Part shown: piece by piece, positions 40,326 to 49,321 of the stretch
Numbering within the stretch: position 1 is the first letter of the stretch
Layout: each line of letters begins with the position of its first letter
Origin: JASJAR01 sp039198225
GTDB lineage: Bacteria > Pseudomonadota > Alphaproteobacteria > Rhodobacterales > Rhodobacteraceae
Reading direction: 5' to 3'
Length of the DNA stretch: 64,000 nucleotides
Assembly: GCA_039198225.1 (NCBI GenBank)
Contig: JBCCTQ010000001.1
Location: forward strand, 124,001 to 188,000
The notes under the pieces: generated by a model
What the model was told of the DNA's origin: nothing
The model's database searches: none
What the model saw: the letters and a program-made list of their open reading frames with translations, nothing else
Translations under genes and position numbers: made by a program

Positions 40326-41672
40326 TCAAACAGCGGCGAAACCAGTTTCAAGCGCAGTGAGGATGGTGGATGCATGATCTTCGGAAAGGACAAGTGGCGG
40401 CGAAAGGATCAGATTGGGGCCAGAGACGCGGACCATGGCGCCATTTTGATAGGCCACTTCCTGGATGGTCGTGGCCGTAGAAGCGTCGATAGGCGCTTTG
40501 GTCTTCCGGTCACTGACCATTTCGATGGCCGTCATTAGACCATAGCCTCCCCGCACATCGCCGATGATGTCGTATCGCTCCTTGAGAGCTTTGCACCCTT
40601 CATAGATCTGCGTGCCCCGGGCGGCCGCATTTTCAGTGACGTTCAGGCGTTGAGTTTCCGCAAGACATGCAAGCGCGGCGGCGGCGCCCACCGGATGACC
40701 CGAATAGGTATATCCGTGACCAATCTTGGCCTCTGGATTGTCTTCGAATGCATCGACCATGCGCTCGCCCAACATGACAGCACCAAACGGGAAGTAACCG
40801 TTGGTGATGGCCTTGGCGGTAGCCATCATGTCGGGTTGAACACCCCAAAGCCGCGCGCCGGACCACGCCCCGGTCCGCCCGTAGGCTGTAATAACTTCGT
40901 CGGTGATTAGGAGAATGCCGTTGCGGTTGCAGATCTCCTGCACGCCGGGTGCAAAGCTGGGATGCGGCGGGATCACACCACCGGCGCCAAGTATCGGCTC
41001 CATAATCATGGCGGCAATCGTGTTGGCGCCTTGAAACGCAATTTCGTCCTCAAGGGCCTGGAGGCAGAGCCGCGCTAATTTCTCAGAATTCGTCTCATTA
41101 AATGGGTTCCGATACGTGTAGGGCGCCGGGATGTGATAGCAGCCAGGCAAAAGCGGCTCATACGCGTTTCGGAAATTCGCGTTGCCGTTGACCGATGCGC
41201 CTCCGAAATGGGTGCCGTGATATCCCTTCTTGAGGCTCAGAAACTTGGTGCGTCCGGCCTCGCCGCGGAGCTTGTGATATTGCCGGGCCAATCTGAGGGA
41301 CGTTTCGACGGAATCTGACCCTCCTGAGGTGAAAAACGCGCGTGACATACCGTCGGGTCCGAAGAATGCGCTCAGTTCATAGGACAACTCAATCGAGACA
41401 TCGTTCGTTGTGCCTCTGAAGGTCGAGTAATAGGGCAGGGTATCGAGCTGGCGTGCGATGGCTTCTTTCACGGGCCCACATGAATAGCCGAGATTGACGT
41501 TCCAAAGACCCCCGACGCCGTCGACGACCCGGTGACCGTCGATGTCGGTGATGAAAACGCCATCGGCGCCTGTGATGATCTTCGGCGGGTTATCGACGCT
41601 GTCCTGCGGGGACGTCATCGGATGCCAAAGCAGGCGGCCGTTGTTTTCCTTAAGGAAGTTCGAATCTTTCAT
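40326..41672 (-). CDS. Class III (omega-) aminotransferase
   Basis: A 448-aa PLP aminotransferase of the omega-amino acid/amine group, moving an amino group from an amine or omega-amino acid to pyruvate or another oxoacid. It contains FTSGGSDSVETSLRLARQYH (PLP phosphate site), LITDEVITAYGRTGAW with the Asp that holds the PLP pyridine nitrogen, and ATAKAITNGYFPFGAVM with the Schiff-base lysine. Its ATG overlaps the IclR regulator stop as ATGA. In context it may deaminate an aromatic amine to an aldehyde. Confidence 0.92.
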   Translation of the reverse strand: MKDSNFLKENNGRLLWHPMTSPQDSVDNPPKIITGADGVFITDIDGHRVVDGVGGLWNVNLGYSCGPVKEAIARQLDTLPYYSTFRGTTNDVSIELSYELSAFFGPDGMSRAFFTSGGSDSVETSLRLARQYHKLRGEAGRTKFLSLKKGYHGTHFGGASVNGNANFRNAYEPLLPGCYHIPAPYTYRNPFNETNSEKLARLCLQALEDEIAFQGANTIAAMIMEPILGAGGVIPPHPSFAPGVQEICNRNGILLITDEVITAYGRTGAWSGARLWGVQPDMMATAKAITNGYFPFGAVMLGERMVDAFEDNPEAKIGHGYTYSGHPVGAAAALACLAETQRLNVTENAAARGTQIYEGCKALKERYDIIGDVRGGYGLMTAIEMVSDRKTKAPIDASTATTIQEVAYQNGAMVRVSGPNLILSPPLVLSEDHASTILTALETGFAAV

Positions 41673-42478
41673 GCTGTGGCATCCATAACATTTGGAAGTT
41701 TGACCGACCGGGCCCACGCGGCCTCGATGGCAGTCGGGATCGTGCCGCCCCAGTTTCGACTGATGTCGCCCGCCGCAAGGATCAATTCGGCTTTGATTGT
41801 TTGTTCCAGGCTAGGTGTGCACCGCGACGCGACCGACGCCACAGCGACCGCGCCCGCCAAAAGGCCTGTGTGGTCGAAGATCGGCGCCGCAATTCCTTGG
41901 ACTTCGTTTTCGTAGCTTTGATCTGCGCAGGCAAAGCCCGTTGCGCGGGTGCGTTCTATGACGCTCGTCAGTTCGTCCGCCGTGGTTGGGGTGGCCGGTG
42001 TGAAACCGGTCAGGTTTGCGGTTGCGGCATCGAAGAGCGCGGGGGGGCCAAAAGCCAGGGCGCAGAGGCCGGACGCGGTGGCGTGGAGCGGAAAGATGTT
42101 GATGTCGATCACGGCGCGCATGCCGTGATGGGGCGACTCGCATGCGCACAATCCGTAAAGCGTCGTGCCCGATAGAACCGTGACATGGGCCGTTTCCCCT
42201 GTGACATTGGCCAAAGCCCTCAGTGCAGTATTGGCCGCGTCCTTCCGCGGGACGGTTGCTTCTCTGACATGGGCGAAATGGAGAAACGCAGGCCCCAAAC
42301 GGTAGTGTTTGGTCGTCCGATTCTGTTCGATAAAGCCAATCGTCTCAAGGGCTTGGAGATGCCGATAGGTGGTGGCCTTGTCGCGCCCGGCCATCCGGCA
42401 AAGCTGCGAAAGACCAATTTCTGGTCGCGCCTCCGAGAAGTGGTTCAAGAGCGTCATTGCTTTGGAAACGGACGACAT
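41669..42478 (-). CDS. IclR family transcriptional regulator
   Basis: A 269-aa IclR regulator with N-terminal winged helix (GLSQLCRMAGRDKATTYRHLQALETIGFIEQN, about residues 21-52) and a GAF-like effector domain (VTVLSGTTLYG, LHATASGLCALAF, SYENEVQGIAAPIFD). The ATG at 42478 is preferred over the longer frame because it aligns with family N-termini. It is divergent from tctCBA and co-transcribed with the aminotransferase, so it likely controls both arms. Confidence 0.9.
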   Translation of the reverse strand: MSSVSKAMTLLNHFSEARPEIGLSQLCRMAGRDKATTYRHLQALETIGFIEQNRTTKHYRLGPAFLHFAHVREATVPRKDAANTALRALANVTGETAHVTVLSGTTLYGLCACESPHHGMRAVIDINIFPLHATASGLCALAFGPPALFDAATANLTGFTPATPTTADELTSVIERTRATGFACADQSYENEVQGIAAPIFDHTGLLAGAVAVASVASRCTPSLEQTIKAELILAAGDISRNWGGTIPTAIEAAWARSVKLPNVMDATA

Positions 42479-42557
42479 CTCTAGGGCTTCATCCTCTTCG
42501 AATTCAAAAAATGTTTGACATAAGATGATTAACAAGACAACTTTTTTATAAAATGAC

Positions 42558-42574
42558 GGTTCATAATGTGAACC
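42558..42574. promoter_or_regulatory. Inverted repeat, candidate IclR operator
   Basis: GGTTCA-TAATG-TGAACC is a perfect 6-bp dyad 18 bases before the tctC start, inside the A+T-rich divergent region shared with iclR. Its position over the 5' end of the tct operon suits repression. A TTGACA occurs at 42515 but no properly spaced -10 was found. Confidence 0.45.
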
Positions 42575-42592
42575 AATGCGTGGGAGAAAAGA

Positions 42593-43537
42593 ATGACAAA
42601 CCTCAAGACATCAGTGGCGGCGCTCGCGTTAGCCGTTTCGGCGGTCGCTTGGCCCGCACTGGCCGAATATCCAGAGAAGCCCGTTGAGTTTGTCGTGCCC
42701 TGGCCGCCGGGTGATCTGGAAGACGTGCTGACCCGCATGATCGCCGAAGACTTTTCCGAGGCCTACGGCGTCCCAACCGCGGTCGTGAACAAACCTGGCG
42801 GTGGCGGAGGGCCATTTCCTGGCGCGATCGAAGTCGCGAATGCGCCCGCCGACGGCTACACCATCGGGTCATTCATTATAGCCATCCCCGTCGTGGGTCC
42901 GCAGATTGGTATTCCGGAACTCAACCCCGATCCCTTCGTGCCGCTCGGCAATTTCCTGACCTATCCGTTCGTGATCGCGACCAGCGGGAGCGCGCCTTAC
43001 AGCTCGATGGAAGAACTGGCCGCGCACGCTCAAGACAATGACGTAGTGCTCGGTCACTTCGGCGCGCCCCTTGTGCCGACGCAGGTCACCATGGGCCTCG
43101 CCAAGGACATGGGCTTTGCCTATGCCTCCGATGCGCCATTTGACGCGCTGGACTGCAACACGCTCGCGTCTGGCGATGTCGATGTGATCAACACAACGCT
43201 CCAGCTTATTCTCCCCTGCCTCGATGACGTCAAAGTGCTGGCTTCGATTGGGTCCGAGCGGATTGGTCTGACGCCGGATGCACCGACGGTGGCCGAACTG
43301 GCACCCGATCTCGATGTCGCGCTTTGGAACGGTCTCTTCGTCCACAAGGACACGCCGGAAGACGTGCAGGCCAAGATCGCCGCCGTGGCCGAGAAGACGA
43401 TGATGTCGGATCGTGCACAGGCGCTGGCGGCCGAAACCGGGGCGCTGGTCTACTGGCAACCGGCTGGCCAGGTGGTCGAACAAATCCAGAAGGACATCGA
43501 AACGATGGGCCGCATCGAAGGCATGATCGCCAACTAA
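42593..43537 (+). CDS. tctC: Tripartite tricarboxylate transporter substrate-binding protein
   Basis: A 314-aa periplasmic TctC-type receptor. Signal peptide cleaved near WPALA-EYPEK; the mature protein starts YPEKPVEFVVPWPPGD, with the VNKPGGGGGPFPGAIEVANAPADGYTIG ligand-binding signature. First gene of the tct operon; ribosome site GGGAGAAAAGA. TTT systems take up carboxylates such as citrate, phthalate or terephthalate; the exact ligand is unknown. Confidence 0.93.
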   Translation: MTNLKTSVAALALAVSAVAWPALAEYPEKPVEFVVPWPPGDLEDVLTRMIAEDFSEAYGVPTAVVNKPGGGGGPFPGAIEVANAPADGYTIGSFIIAIPVVGPQIGIPELNPDPFVPLGNFLTYPFVIATSGSAPYSSMEELAAHAQDNDVVLGHFGAPLVPTQVTMGLAKDMGFAYASDAPFDALDCNTLASGDVDVINTTLQLILPCLDDVKVLASIGSERIGLTPDAPTVAELAPDLDVALWNGLFVHKDTPEDVQAKIAAVAEKTMMSDRAQALAAETGALVYWQPAGQVVEQIQKDIETMGRIEGMIAN

Positions 43538-43549
43538 CAAAACTCCCTT

Positions 43550-43580
43550 GCGGCCGGGCGGTCTTCTTCCGCCCGGCCGC
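43550..43580 (+). terminator. Intercistronic hairpin between tctC and tctB
   Basis: A perfect 12-bp stem GCGGCCGGGCGG/CCGCCCGGCCGC with a seven-base loop TCTTCTT, 13 bases after the tctC stop and with no T-tract. Such structures commonly protect the 3' end of binding-protein messages or partly attenuate transcription, giving more receptor than membrane subunit. Confidence 0.6.
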
Positions 43581-43606
43581 GATCATGCCTCCGACTGGAC
43601 GACGAC

Positions 43607-44146
43607 ATGCCTCGCGTCAAAACGCTCCAATCCCTCTTCAAGCGCTACAGGCGCCCCGGTGACATCGTGTTCGCCTGGTTCGCACTCTTGGTATCGGTCT
43701 TTCTTCTGTCGCAGATCGCGGATCAGACGGAATGGCACAACGGAGGCAAACTCTTCGCGCAACCGCGCTTTTGGCCCGCTCTGTCGCTGATCGGGATGAC
43801 AGCCTTCGCGGCGTTCCATCTGTTGAGCTCTGCTCTGTCCGAGCGCATTCGCGGCCGCTGGCAGGAGGTGTGGCTTTGGGTGTCTTCGCTTGAATATGCC
43901 GCGTGGTTCGTGGCCTATGCCGCCGCGGCTCCCTATCTCGGCTATCTCCCGAACACGATCATATTCGCGGTCGCACTGACTTGGCGGGCTGGCTATCGCA
44001 GCCCGGCATTTCTGGGTGCCGCCGCTGCTTCTGCCGTTGCGATCGTTCTGCTGTTTAAGACGCTTCTCAAGGTCAATCTGCCTGCCGGCCTCGTCTATGA
44101 CTGGTTACCCGACGGGTTACGCCAAATCATGCTGACCCATTTCTGA
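43607..44146 (+). CDS. tctB: Tripartite tricarboxylate transporter small membrane subunit
   Basis: A 179-aa TctB-type protein with four hydrophobic segments (FAWFALLVSVFLL, FWPALSLIGMTAFAAFHLL, AAWFVAYAAAAPYLGYLP, FLGAAAASAVAIVLLF), the usual topology. The family is poorly conserved in sequence, so the call relies on size, topology and position between tctC and tctA. Confidence 0.88.
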   Translation: MPRVKTLQSLFKRYRRPGDIVFAWFALLVSVFLLSQIADQTEWHNGGKLFAQPRFWPALSLIGMTAFAAFHLLSSALSERIRGRWQEVWLWVSSLEYAAWFVAYAAAAPYLGYLPNTIIFAVALTWRAGYRSPAFLGAAAASAVAIVLLFKTLLKVNLPAGLVYDWLPDGLRQIMLTHF

Positions 44147-44158
44147 TCGGATCGCCTG

Positions 44159-45676
44159 ATGGAAAGCCTCCTCGCCGGATTGGAAATGCTCGCTCGATGG
44201 GACGTGATGCTCGCACTTCTGATCGGATCCGTTGGCGGCGTGATCATCGGCGCGATCCCGGGTGTCGGGCCGGCGGTGGCCATCGCGATCTTGTTGCCGG
44301 CAACATTCTCCCTCGATCCAATCGTCGGGCTGACGATGCTCCTCGGGATCTACGGCTCGTCCATGTATGGAGGGGCAATCCCCGCGGTTTTGATCAACAC
44401 GCCGGGGACCGCGGTCAACGCTCTGACCTCCTATGATGGCTATCCCATGACCGAGAAAGGGGAGGCCCACCGTGCCGTGTCGCTGGCCTATTCCGCATCG
44501 TTTTGGGGCGGCATTTTCGGCATTTTGTGCCTGATCCTGCTCTCGCCTGTGCTTGCGCTGGTCGCGCCGATGTTCGGATCGCGCGAGATATTTCTCGCGG
44601 CTTTGCTGGGCATCATTCTCGTGATCCTGGCGCACCGAGGGCAGATCTTTGCGGCCGGGCTTTTGGCGATGTTCGGGATCTTCCTTCAAACTGTCGGTCT
44701 CGATGCGGTGACCTATACGCAGCGCTACACGTTCGGGTTGTCCTTCCTCTCCTCGGGCGTGAACCTCATCGTCGTCGTACTTGGGTTGTTTGCCCTCAGT
44801 CAGGCGTTCTTTCTCCTCACCGCACCGGACAATTCACCTGACGCCAAGCCGATCAGCGGTCGTTTGGGGGCAGGCATAAAGGAACTCTTGGGGCACAAAC
44901 GCGTGGCGACGGTGGCGTCCGGTTTTGGTGTCATTCTCGGCATGATCCCCGGAACGGGCGAGTTTACCGCGCAATTCATGTCATACACCTACGCCCAGAA
45001 AACGTCGAAAGATCCTGAACGTTTCGGCAAGGGCTCACCCGAAGGTCTCATTGCGTCGGAGGCGGCGAATAACGCGGTGCCTGCGGCTGCAATGATCCCG
45101 CTTCTGGCCCTTGGCATCCCCGGAGAGGCCCTAACGGCGATGATGCTTTCTGTCTTTTATGTTCACAACGTGATCCCGGGCCCGCAGCTCTTTCAGAATA
45201 ATATTGATCTGGTCTATGCCCTCTACTTTGCACTCATCTTACTCAATGTGATCGTGATGGTCTTCTTGTTGTTCTCGACGAACCTCCTGACAAAGATCAT
45301 CCGTGTGCCCACGCGCTTTTTGGGAGTTTTGATCCTTCTTCTGTCGTTCGTCGGGGTCTATTCGCTGCGGAATTCGTTGACAGATTGCATGATTGCTGCC
45401 GGATTCGGCGTTTTGGGCCTGATCCTAAAACGGCTGAACCTACCCATCGTGCCGATCATCCTTGGAATGGTGCTGGGAGGGATCATGGAGGTAAAGCTCC
45501 GCTCCGCCCTGCCACGGCTCAATACGCCCCTCGACATGATCGACCGTCCGATCACCGCAATCCTCTTCGCTTTGATCGTATTGGTCCTCGCATTGCATGG
45601 GCGGACATTGGTGCGGGAATGGCGGGCAGCGCAGCCTGCTGAAGACCACGACATGCACGACAGTCAGCAGAGGTAA
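44159..45676 (+). CDS. tctA: Tripartite tricarboxylate transporter large permease
   Basis: A 505-aa TctA permease with about eleven to twelve helices. Family signatures: IIGAIPGVGPAVAIAILLP near residue 30, GIYGSSMYGGAIPAVLINTPGT near 62, GMIPGTGEFTAQFMSY near 260 and PLLALGIPGEALTAMML near 310. It forms the proton- or sodium-coupled channel with TctB. Starts 12 bases after tctB. Confidence 0.95.
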   Translation: MESLLAGLEMLARWDVMLALLIGSVGGVIIGAIPGVGPAVAIAILLPATFSLDPIVGLTMLLGIYGSSMYGGAIPAVLINTPGTAVNALTSYDGYPMTEKGEAHRAVSLAYSASFWGGIFGILCLILLSPVLALVAPMFGSREIFLAALLGIILVILAHRGQIFAAGLLAMFGIFLQTVGLDAVTYTQRYTFGLSFLSSGVNLIVVVLGLFALSQAFFLLTAPDNSPDAKPISGRLGAGIKELLGHKRVATVASGFGVILGMIPGTGEFTAQFMSYTYAQKTSKDPERFGKGSPEGLIASEAANNAVPAAAMIPLLALGIPGEALTAMMLSVFYVHNVIPGPQLFQNNIDLVYALYFALILLNVIVMVFLLFSTNLLTKIIRVPTRFLGVLILLLSFVGVYSLRNSLTDCMIAAGFGVLGLILKRLNLPIVPIILGMVLGGIMEVKLRSALPRLNTPLDMIDRPITAILFALIVLVLALHGRTLVREWRAAQPAEDHDMHDSQQR

Positions 45677-45682
45677 TCCCAG

Positions 45683-47167
45683 ATGGATCAATCGGACATC
45701 GACACTCTGCGCGCGGAACCCGTCCCGGCCTTTGCCCATCTGATCGAAGGACGCCACGTCCCGGCCTCGGATGGCAGCACGATGGAGGTGATCTCTCCCA
45801 TCGACGGGCGTGTTTTGACGACGACGGCTTCTGGAACAGCGGCGGATATGGAGGCGGCCATCGCCTCAGCACGGGCCGCTTTCGATGATGGTCGCTGGGC
45901 CGGGCAACCGCCCGCGGCCCGGAAAAAGGTCCTTCTGAAATGGGCCGATTTGATCGAGGCCAACGCCCTTGAATTGGCCGTGCTGGGTGTGCGGGACAAT
46001 GGGACTGAGATCGGCATGGCGTATCGGGCCGAGCCCGGATCCGCAGCCGCGACCATTCGGTACTACGCGGAGGCACTCGATAAGATCTACGGGGAGATTG
46101 CGCCGACCCCGGGCGAGATCTTGGGTCTGATCCACAAGGAACCTGTTGGCGTCGTGGGGGCGATCATCCCGTGGAATTTCCCAATGATGATAGGCGCTTG
46201 GAAGCTCGGACCGGCCCTTGCGACTGGTAATTCTGTCGTTCTTAAGCCCTCCGAGACGGCGTCGTTGTCGCTTATGCGCATGGCTGAACTTGCCTTGGAG
46301 GCCGGTTTGCCGCCGGGCGTGCTCAACGCCGTCACCGGCGAGGGCCGCGTTGTGGGTGAGGCGCTGGGCCTCTCGATGGATGTCGACGTTCTGGTGTTCA
46401 CAGGCTCCGGGGCCACGGGGCGGCGCTTGATGGAGTATTCGGCGCGCTCAAACATGAAACGTGTCTATCTCGAGCTTGGGGGAAAATCGGCGAATATCGT
46501 TTTTGCCGATGCGCCGGACCTCGACGAAGCGGCGAAGGTCGCCGCTCTGGGCATCTTTCGGAATTCGGGGCAGGTCTGTGTCGCGGGCTCGCGGCTTTTG
46601 GTCGAGGCGCTGATCCACGATGAATTTGTGGCCGCGGTGACGAAAGCGAGCGAAGCCTTGCGGGTGGGGGATCCGCTAAAACTCGAGACACATATCGGCG
46701 CGGTCAATTCCGAGGCGCAATTGAATGCCAATCTTGGATTTGTCGAGCGGGCTACTTCGGAGGGCGGAGAGGTTGTCTTAGGGGGCGACCGCATTCTTCA
46801 GGATACCGGCGGCTACTACATGGCGCCCACGATCGTCACCGGCGTAACGCGGGAGGCCACGCTCGCACAGAAAGAGGTTTTTGGCCCCGTCCTTGGCGTG
46901 ACACCCTTTGGGTCCGAAAAGGAGGCCATCTCACTGGCGAATTCGACCGTTTACGGTTTGGCCGGTGCAGCTTGGACGGCAAATCTCGGCCGCGCCCACC
47001 GGATGGTCAAATCCGTGAGAACCGGCGTCATGCATATCAACACCTATGGTGGAGCGGATGGCACGGTGCCCTTGGGCGGGGTCCGCCAATCGGGAAACGG
47101 TTCGGATAAATCCCTACATGCCATTGAGAAATACGTGAACCTCAAGACCGCCTGGATCAAGCTTTAG
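45683..47167 (+). CDS. NAD(P)-dependent aldehyde dehydrogenase (PuuC/AldH-like)
   Basis: A 494-aa class aldehyde dehydrogenase. Cofactor and catalytic motifs: PWNFPMMIGAWKLGPALATGN, FTGSGATGRR, Glu in LELGGKSANIV and the nucleophile in FRNSGQVCVAGSRLL. It is closest in pattern to gamma-glutamyl-gamma-aminobutyraldehyde dehydrogenase, but PuuC-type enzymes also oxidise aromatic aldehydes. It follows tctA by six bases and is opposite the aminotransferase operon, so it probably oxidises the aldehyde that the aminotransferase makes. Confidence 0.92.
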   Translation: MDQSDIDTLRAEPVPAFAHLIEGRHVPASDGSTMEVISPIDGRVLTTTASGTAADMEAAIASARAAFDDGRWAGQPPAARKKVLLKWADLIEANALELAVLGVRDNGTEIGMAYRAEPGSAAATIRYYAEALDKIYGEIAPTPGEILGLIHKEPVGVVGAIIPWNFPMMIGAWKLGPALATGNSVVLKPSETASLSLMRMAELALEAGLPPGVLNAVTGEGRVVGEALGLSMDVDVLVFTGSGATGRRLMEYSARSNMKRVYLELGGKSANIVFADAPDLDEAAKVAALGIFRNSGQVCVAGSRLLVEALIHDEFVAAVTKASEALRVGDPLKLETHIGAVNSEAQLNANLGFVERATSEGGEVVLGGDRILQDTGGYYMAPTIVTGVTREATLAQKEVFGPVLGVTPFGSEKEAISLANSTVYGLAGAAWTANLGRAHRMVKSVRTGVMHINTYGGADGTVPLGGVRQSGNGSDKSLHAIEKYVNLKTAWIKL

Positions 47168-47176
47168 GGGGTATTC

Positions 47177-48415
47177 ATGGCCGACAAAACCATTCTGGTC
47201 ATCGGGACCTACGACACCAAAGACGATGAGTTGAGCTTTCTCGCCGATGTGATCCGGGCACAAGGTGGCAGGGTCGTGACGATGGATGTCTCGGTCCTAG
47301 GCGATCCTTCGGCCCCCGCCGATTACACCAAACATGACGTGGCTGAGGAAGGCGGAAGCTCCATCGCGGCCGCCATCGAAAGCGGTGATGAAAACCAGGC
47401 CATGCAGATCATGGCCAAAGGCGCCAGCCTTTTGGCCGCCCGGCTGCACAATGAAGGCGTGTTCGACGGTATGATCGTGCTGGGCGGGACCATGGGCACG
47501 GATCTCGCGCTCGACGTTGCCTCTGCCCTGCCTCTGGGCATTCCGAAGTATATCGTCTCGACCGTGTCCTTCTCGCCGCTGATCCCTGCGGAGCGCCTCG
47601 CCGCCGACACGCAGATGATCCTTTGGGCTGGCGGCCTCTACGGTTTGAACTCGGTCTGCAAGGCCTCCTTGTCCCAGGCGGCCGGAGCGGTGCTCGGGAG
47701 CGCGCGGGCGGTTGAATTGCCAGACCCGGAAAAGCCGCTCATCGGAATGATGTCGCTTGGAACCTCGGCGCTAAAATACGTGATACCGCTGAAGCCCGCC
47801 CTGGAGGAGCGTGGATTTGAAGTGGCGGTTTTCCACGCTACCGGCATGGGTGGGCGCGCATTCGAAAGCCTCGCAGGGCAAGGGGCATTTGCTTGCGTTT
47901 TTGATTTTTGCACCCAGGAACTTGGCAACCATATCAATGGGTCGAACATTTCTGCCGGGGCCGACCGCCTGACCAATGCAGGCGCCACGGCAACACCGCA
48001 GATCGTGGCGCCGGGGTGCTATGACTTGATCGACGTGGTGGGTTGGCAACCGATCTCTGACAAATGGCGCACGCACCCCAAACACGCGCACAACCGCCTT
48101 TTGACGTCCATCGTGCTCAAGGCTGAGGAGACAAAGCTCGTGGCGCGCGCCCATGCGGAACAACTCGCCAAGGCCAAAGGGCCGGTCGCGATGATCCTGC
48201 CGGAGCAGGGGTTGGGCGAATGGGACCGAGAAGGTGCCGATCTTCACAATCCCGAAGGGCTTGCCGCCTTCTTGGCCGAGCTCGAGGCGACCTTGCCTCA
48301 AAACGTGGAGGCCTATCGCTTAGCTTGCCACATCAATGATGCGGAATTCGCAGATAAAGCGCTGGAGATCTTCGACGGCTGGTGTGCCGACGGCACGGTC
48401 CGGGTTCAGTCCTGA
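47177..48415 (+). CDS. Tm-1-like ATP-binding domain protein (UPF0261)
   Basis: A 412-aa protein matching the N-terminal domain of plant Tm-1 and bacterial UPF0261: ILVIGTYDTKDDELSFLADVI at the start, LGGTMGTDLALDVASALPLG, GMMSLGTSALKYVIPL, HATGMGGRAFESLAGQG and a C-terminal region with WDREGADLHNPEG. Bacterial homologues often sit beside a TIM-barrel partner, which is absent here. Function is unknown; it is last in the tct-aldehyde dehydrogenase operon (nine-base gap). It converges with hpaR, overlapping it by ten bases. Confidence 0.87.
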   Translation: MADKTILVIGTYDTKDDELSFLADVIRAQGGRVVTMDVSVLGDPSAPADYTKHDVAEEGGSSIAAAIESGDENQAMQIMAKGASLLAARLHNEGVFDGMIVLGGTMGTDLALDVASALPLGIPKYIVSTVSFSPLIPAERLAADTQMILWAGGLYGLNSVCKASLSQAAGAVLGSARAVELPDPEKPLIGMMSLGTSALKYVIPLKPALEERGFEVAVFHATGMGGRAFESLAGQGAFACVFDFCTQELGNHINGSNISAGADRLTNAGATATPQIVAPGCYDLIDVVGWQPISDKWRTHPKHAHNRLLTSIVLKAEETKLVARAHAEQLAKAKGPVAMILPEQGLGEWDREGADLHNPEGLAAFLAELEATLPQNVEAYRLACHINDAEFADKALEIFDGWCADGTVRVQS

Positions 48416-48864
48416 GAGCCCAGGTCTAGCATTGCGAGAAGGTCTAGCAGGGTCTCGTAATTGTCTTCGCCCAGCGTGTCTTTGAAACCGGCGACGATCC
48501 GTGCGGCTTGGGGTGCGCAATCGTCGATGATCTTTTGCCCGTGCTGCGTGATCTCGATGAATTGACGACGTCTGTCTTTGTGGTCGCGGGTCTGGGTCAC
48601 GTAACCCTTTTCCCGCATGTTTGCCGCGATGCGCGTTAGACTTGGAAAAAGTAAACTCGACCGGTCGGCCAGTGTTTTGGTGTCCATCCGTCCGTATTCC
48701 GCAAGCACCCGCAACACGCGCCATTGCTGTTCAGTGATCCCGGTCTCCGACAACATCTCCCGTATTGGGGACATGACACCTTCACGGGCGCGGATGAGCG
48801 CGATGGGCAGCGAACGGGCAGTCGAGGGAAGTGTTTTTGGCATCAGGAGTAAATCGTGCCGCAT
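48406..48864 (-). CDS. hpaR: MarR-type regulator HpaR
   Basis: A 152-aa MarR-family repressor of the homoprotocatechuate operon. The N-terminus LPIALIRAREGVMSPIREMLSETGITEQQWRVLRVLAEYG is characteristic of HpaR, the recognition helix is in DRSSLLFPSLTRIAANM, and the wing is TRDHKDRRRQFIEIT. It is divergent from hpaF with 67 bases between. A second ATG seven codons later (48843) is also possible. Expected ligands are 4-hydroxyphenylacetate or homoprotocatechuate. Confidence 0.9.
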   Translation of the reverse strand: MRHDLLLMPKTLPSTARSLPIALIRAREGVMSPIREMLSETGITEQQWRVLRVLAEYGRMDTKTLADRSSLLFPSLTRIAANMREKGYVTQTRDHKDRRRQFIEITQHGQKIIDDCAPQAARIVAGFKDTLGEDNYETLLDLLAMLDLGSQD

Positions 48865-48872
48865 CTCAGGTG

Positions 48873-48900
48873 TTGACAGCCCAGCATAGCATTATTTAAC
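48873..48900 (+). promoter_or_regulatory. Candidate promoter of the hpaFED operon
   Basis: TTGACA (48873-48878) is followed after 16 bases by TTTAAC (48895-48900), and the TTAACATGTTAA palindrome lies just downstream. The -35 is consensus; the -10 is imperfect. Start of transcription would fall near 48907, giving a short leader of about 25 bases. Confidence 0.4.
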
Positions 48901-48910
48901 TTCGCAACAA

Positions 48911-48922
48911 TTAACATGTTAA
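48911..48922. promoter_or_regulatory. Palindromic operator candidate for HpaR
   Basis: TTAACATGTTAA is a perfect 12-base palindrome between hpaR and hpaF, ending nine bases before the hpaF ATG and overlapping its AAGGAA ribosome site. MarR dimers bind short A+T-rich palindromes, so binding here could block both transcription and access to the leader. Confidence 0.5.
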
Positions 48923-48931
48923 GGAAATAAC

Positions 48932-49321
48932 ATGCCCCACATCCAAATGGAGTATTCCGCCAACCTCGAAGAGGTCGTGGACATGGGGGCATTATGCGAA
49001 ACTTTGCGGGCAGCCTCCGCCAAGATCGACGCCTTTCCCACTCCGGGAATTCGCGTCCGCGCCATCCGCGTTGATCACGTCGCGATGGCGGATGGGAACC
49101 CAAAACATGGCTTCATCGATATGAACGTGCGCCTGCGCGACGGACGTCCGGAAGACATCAAGAAAAAAGCGATCACGCTGGTCTTTGGAGCGCTGAAGGA
49201 TTTCATGGCGTCTGCGATGGAGACCCACTCCATCGCTCTATCGGCCGAGATCCGCGATATCGACGCTGATCTTGCGCCCAAATTCGGAAACGTTCGCGAC
49301 CATTTGGAGAGCACGCCATGA
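48932..49321 (+). CDS. hpaF: 5-carboxymethyl-2-hydroxymuconate delta-isomerase
   Basis: A 129-aa CHMI of the tautomerase superfamily, isomerising 5-carboxymethyl-2-hydroxymuconate in the homoprotocatechuate pathway. After the initiator Met, Pro is the expected catalytic residue (MPHIQMEYSANLE). Also typical are the region VRAIRVDHVAMADGNPKHGFIDMNVRLRDGR and the length (E. coli 126 aa). The stop overlaps hpaE as ATGA. Confidence 0.93.
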   Translation: MPHIQMEYSANLEEVVDMGALCETLRAASAKIDAFPTPGIRVRAIRVDHVAMADGNPKHGFIDMNVRLRDGRPEDIKKKAITLVFGALKDFMASAMETHSIALSAEIRDIDADLAPKFGNVRDHLESTP

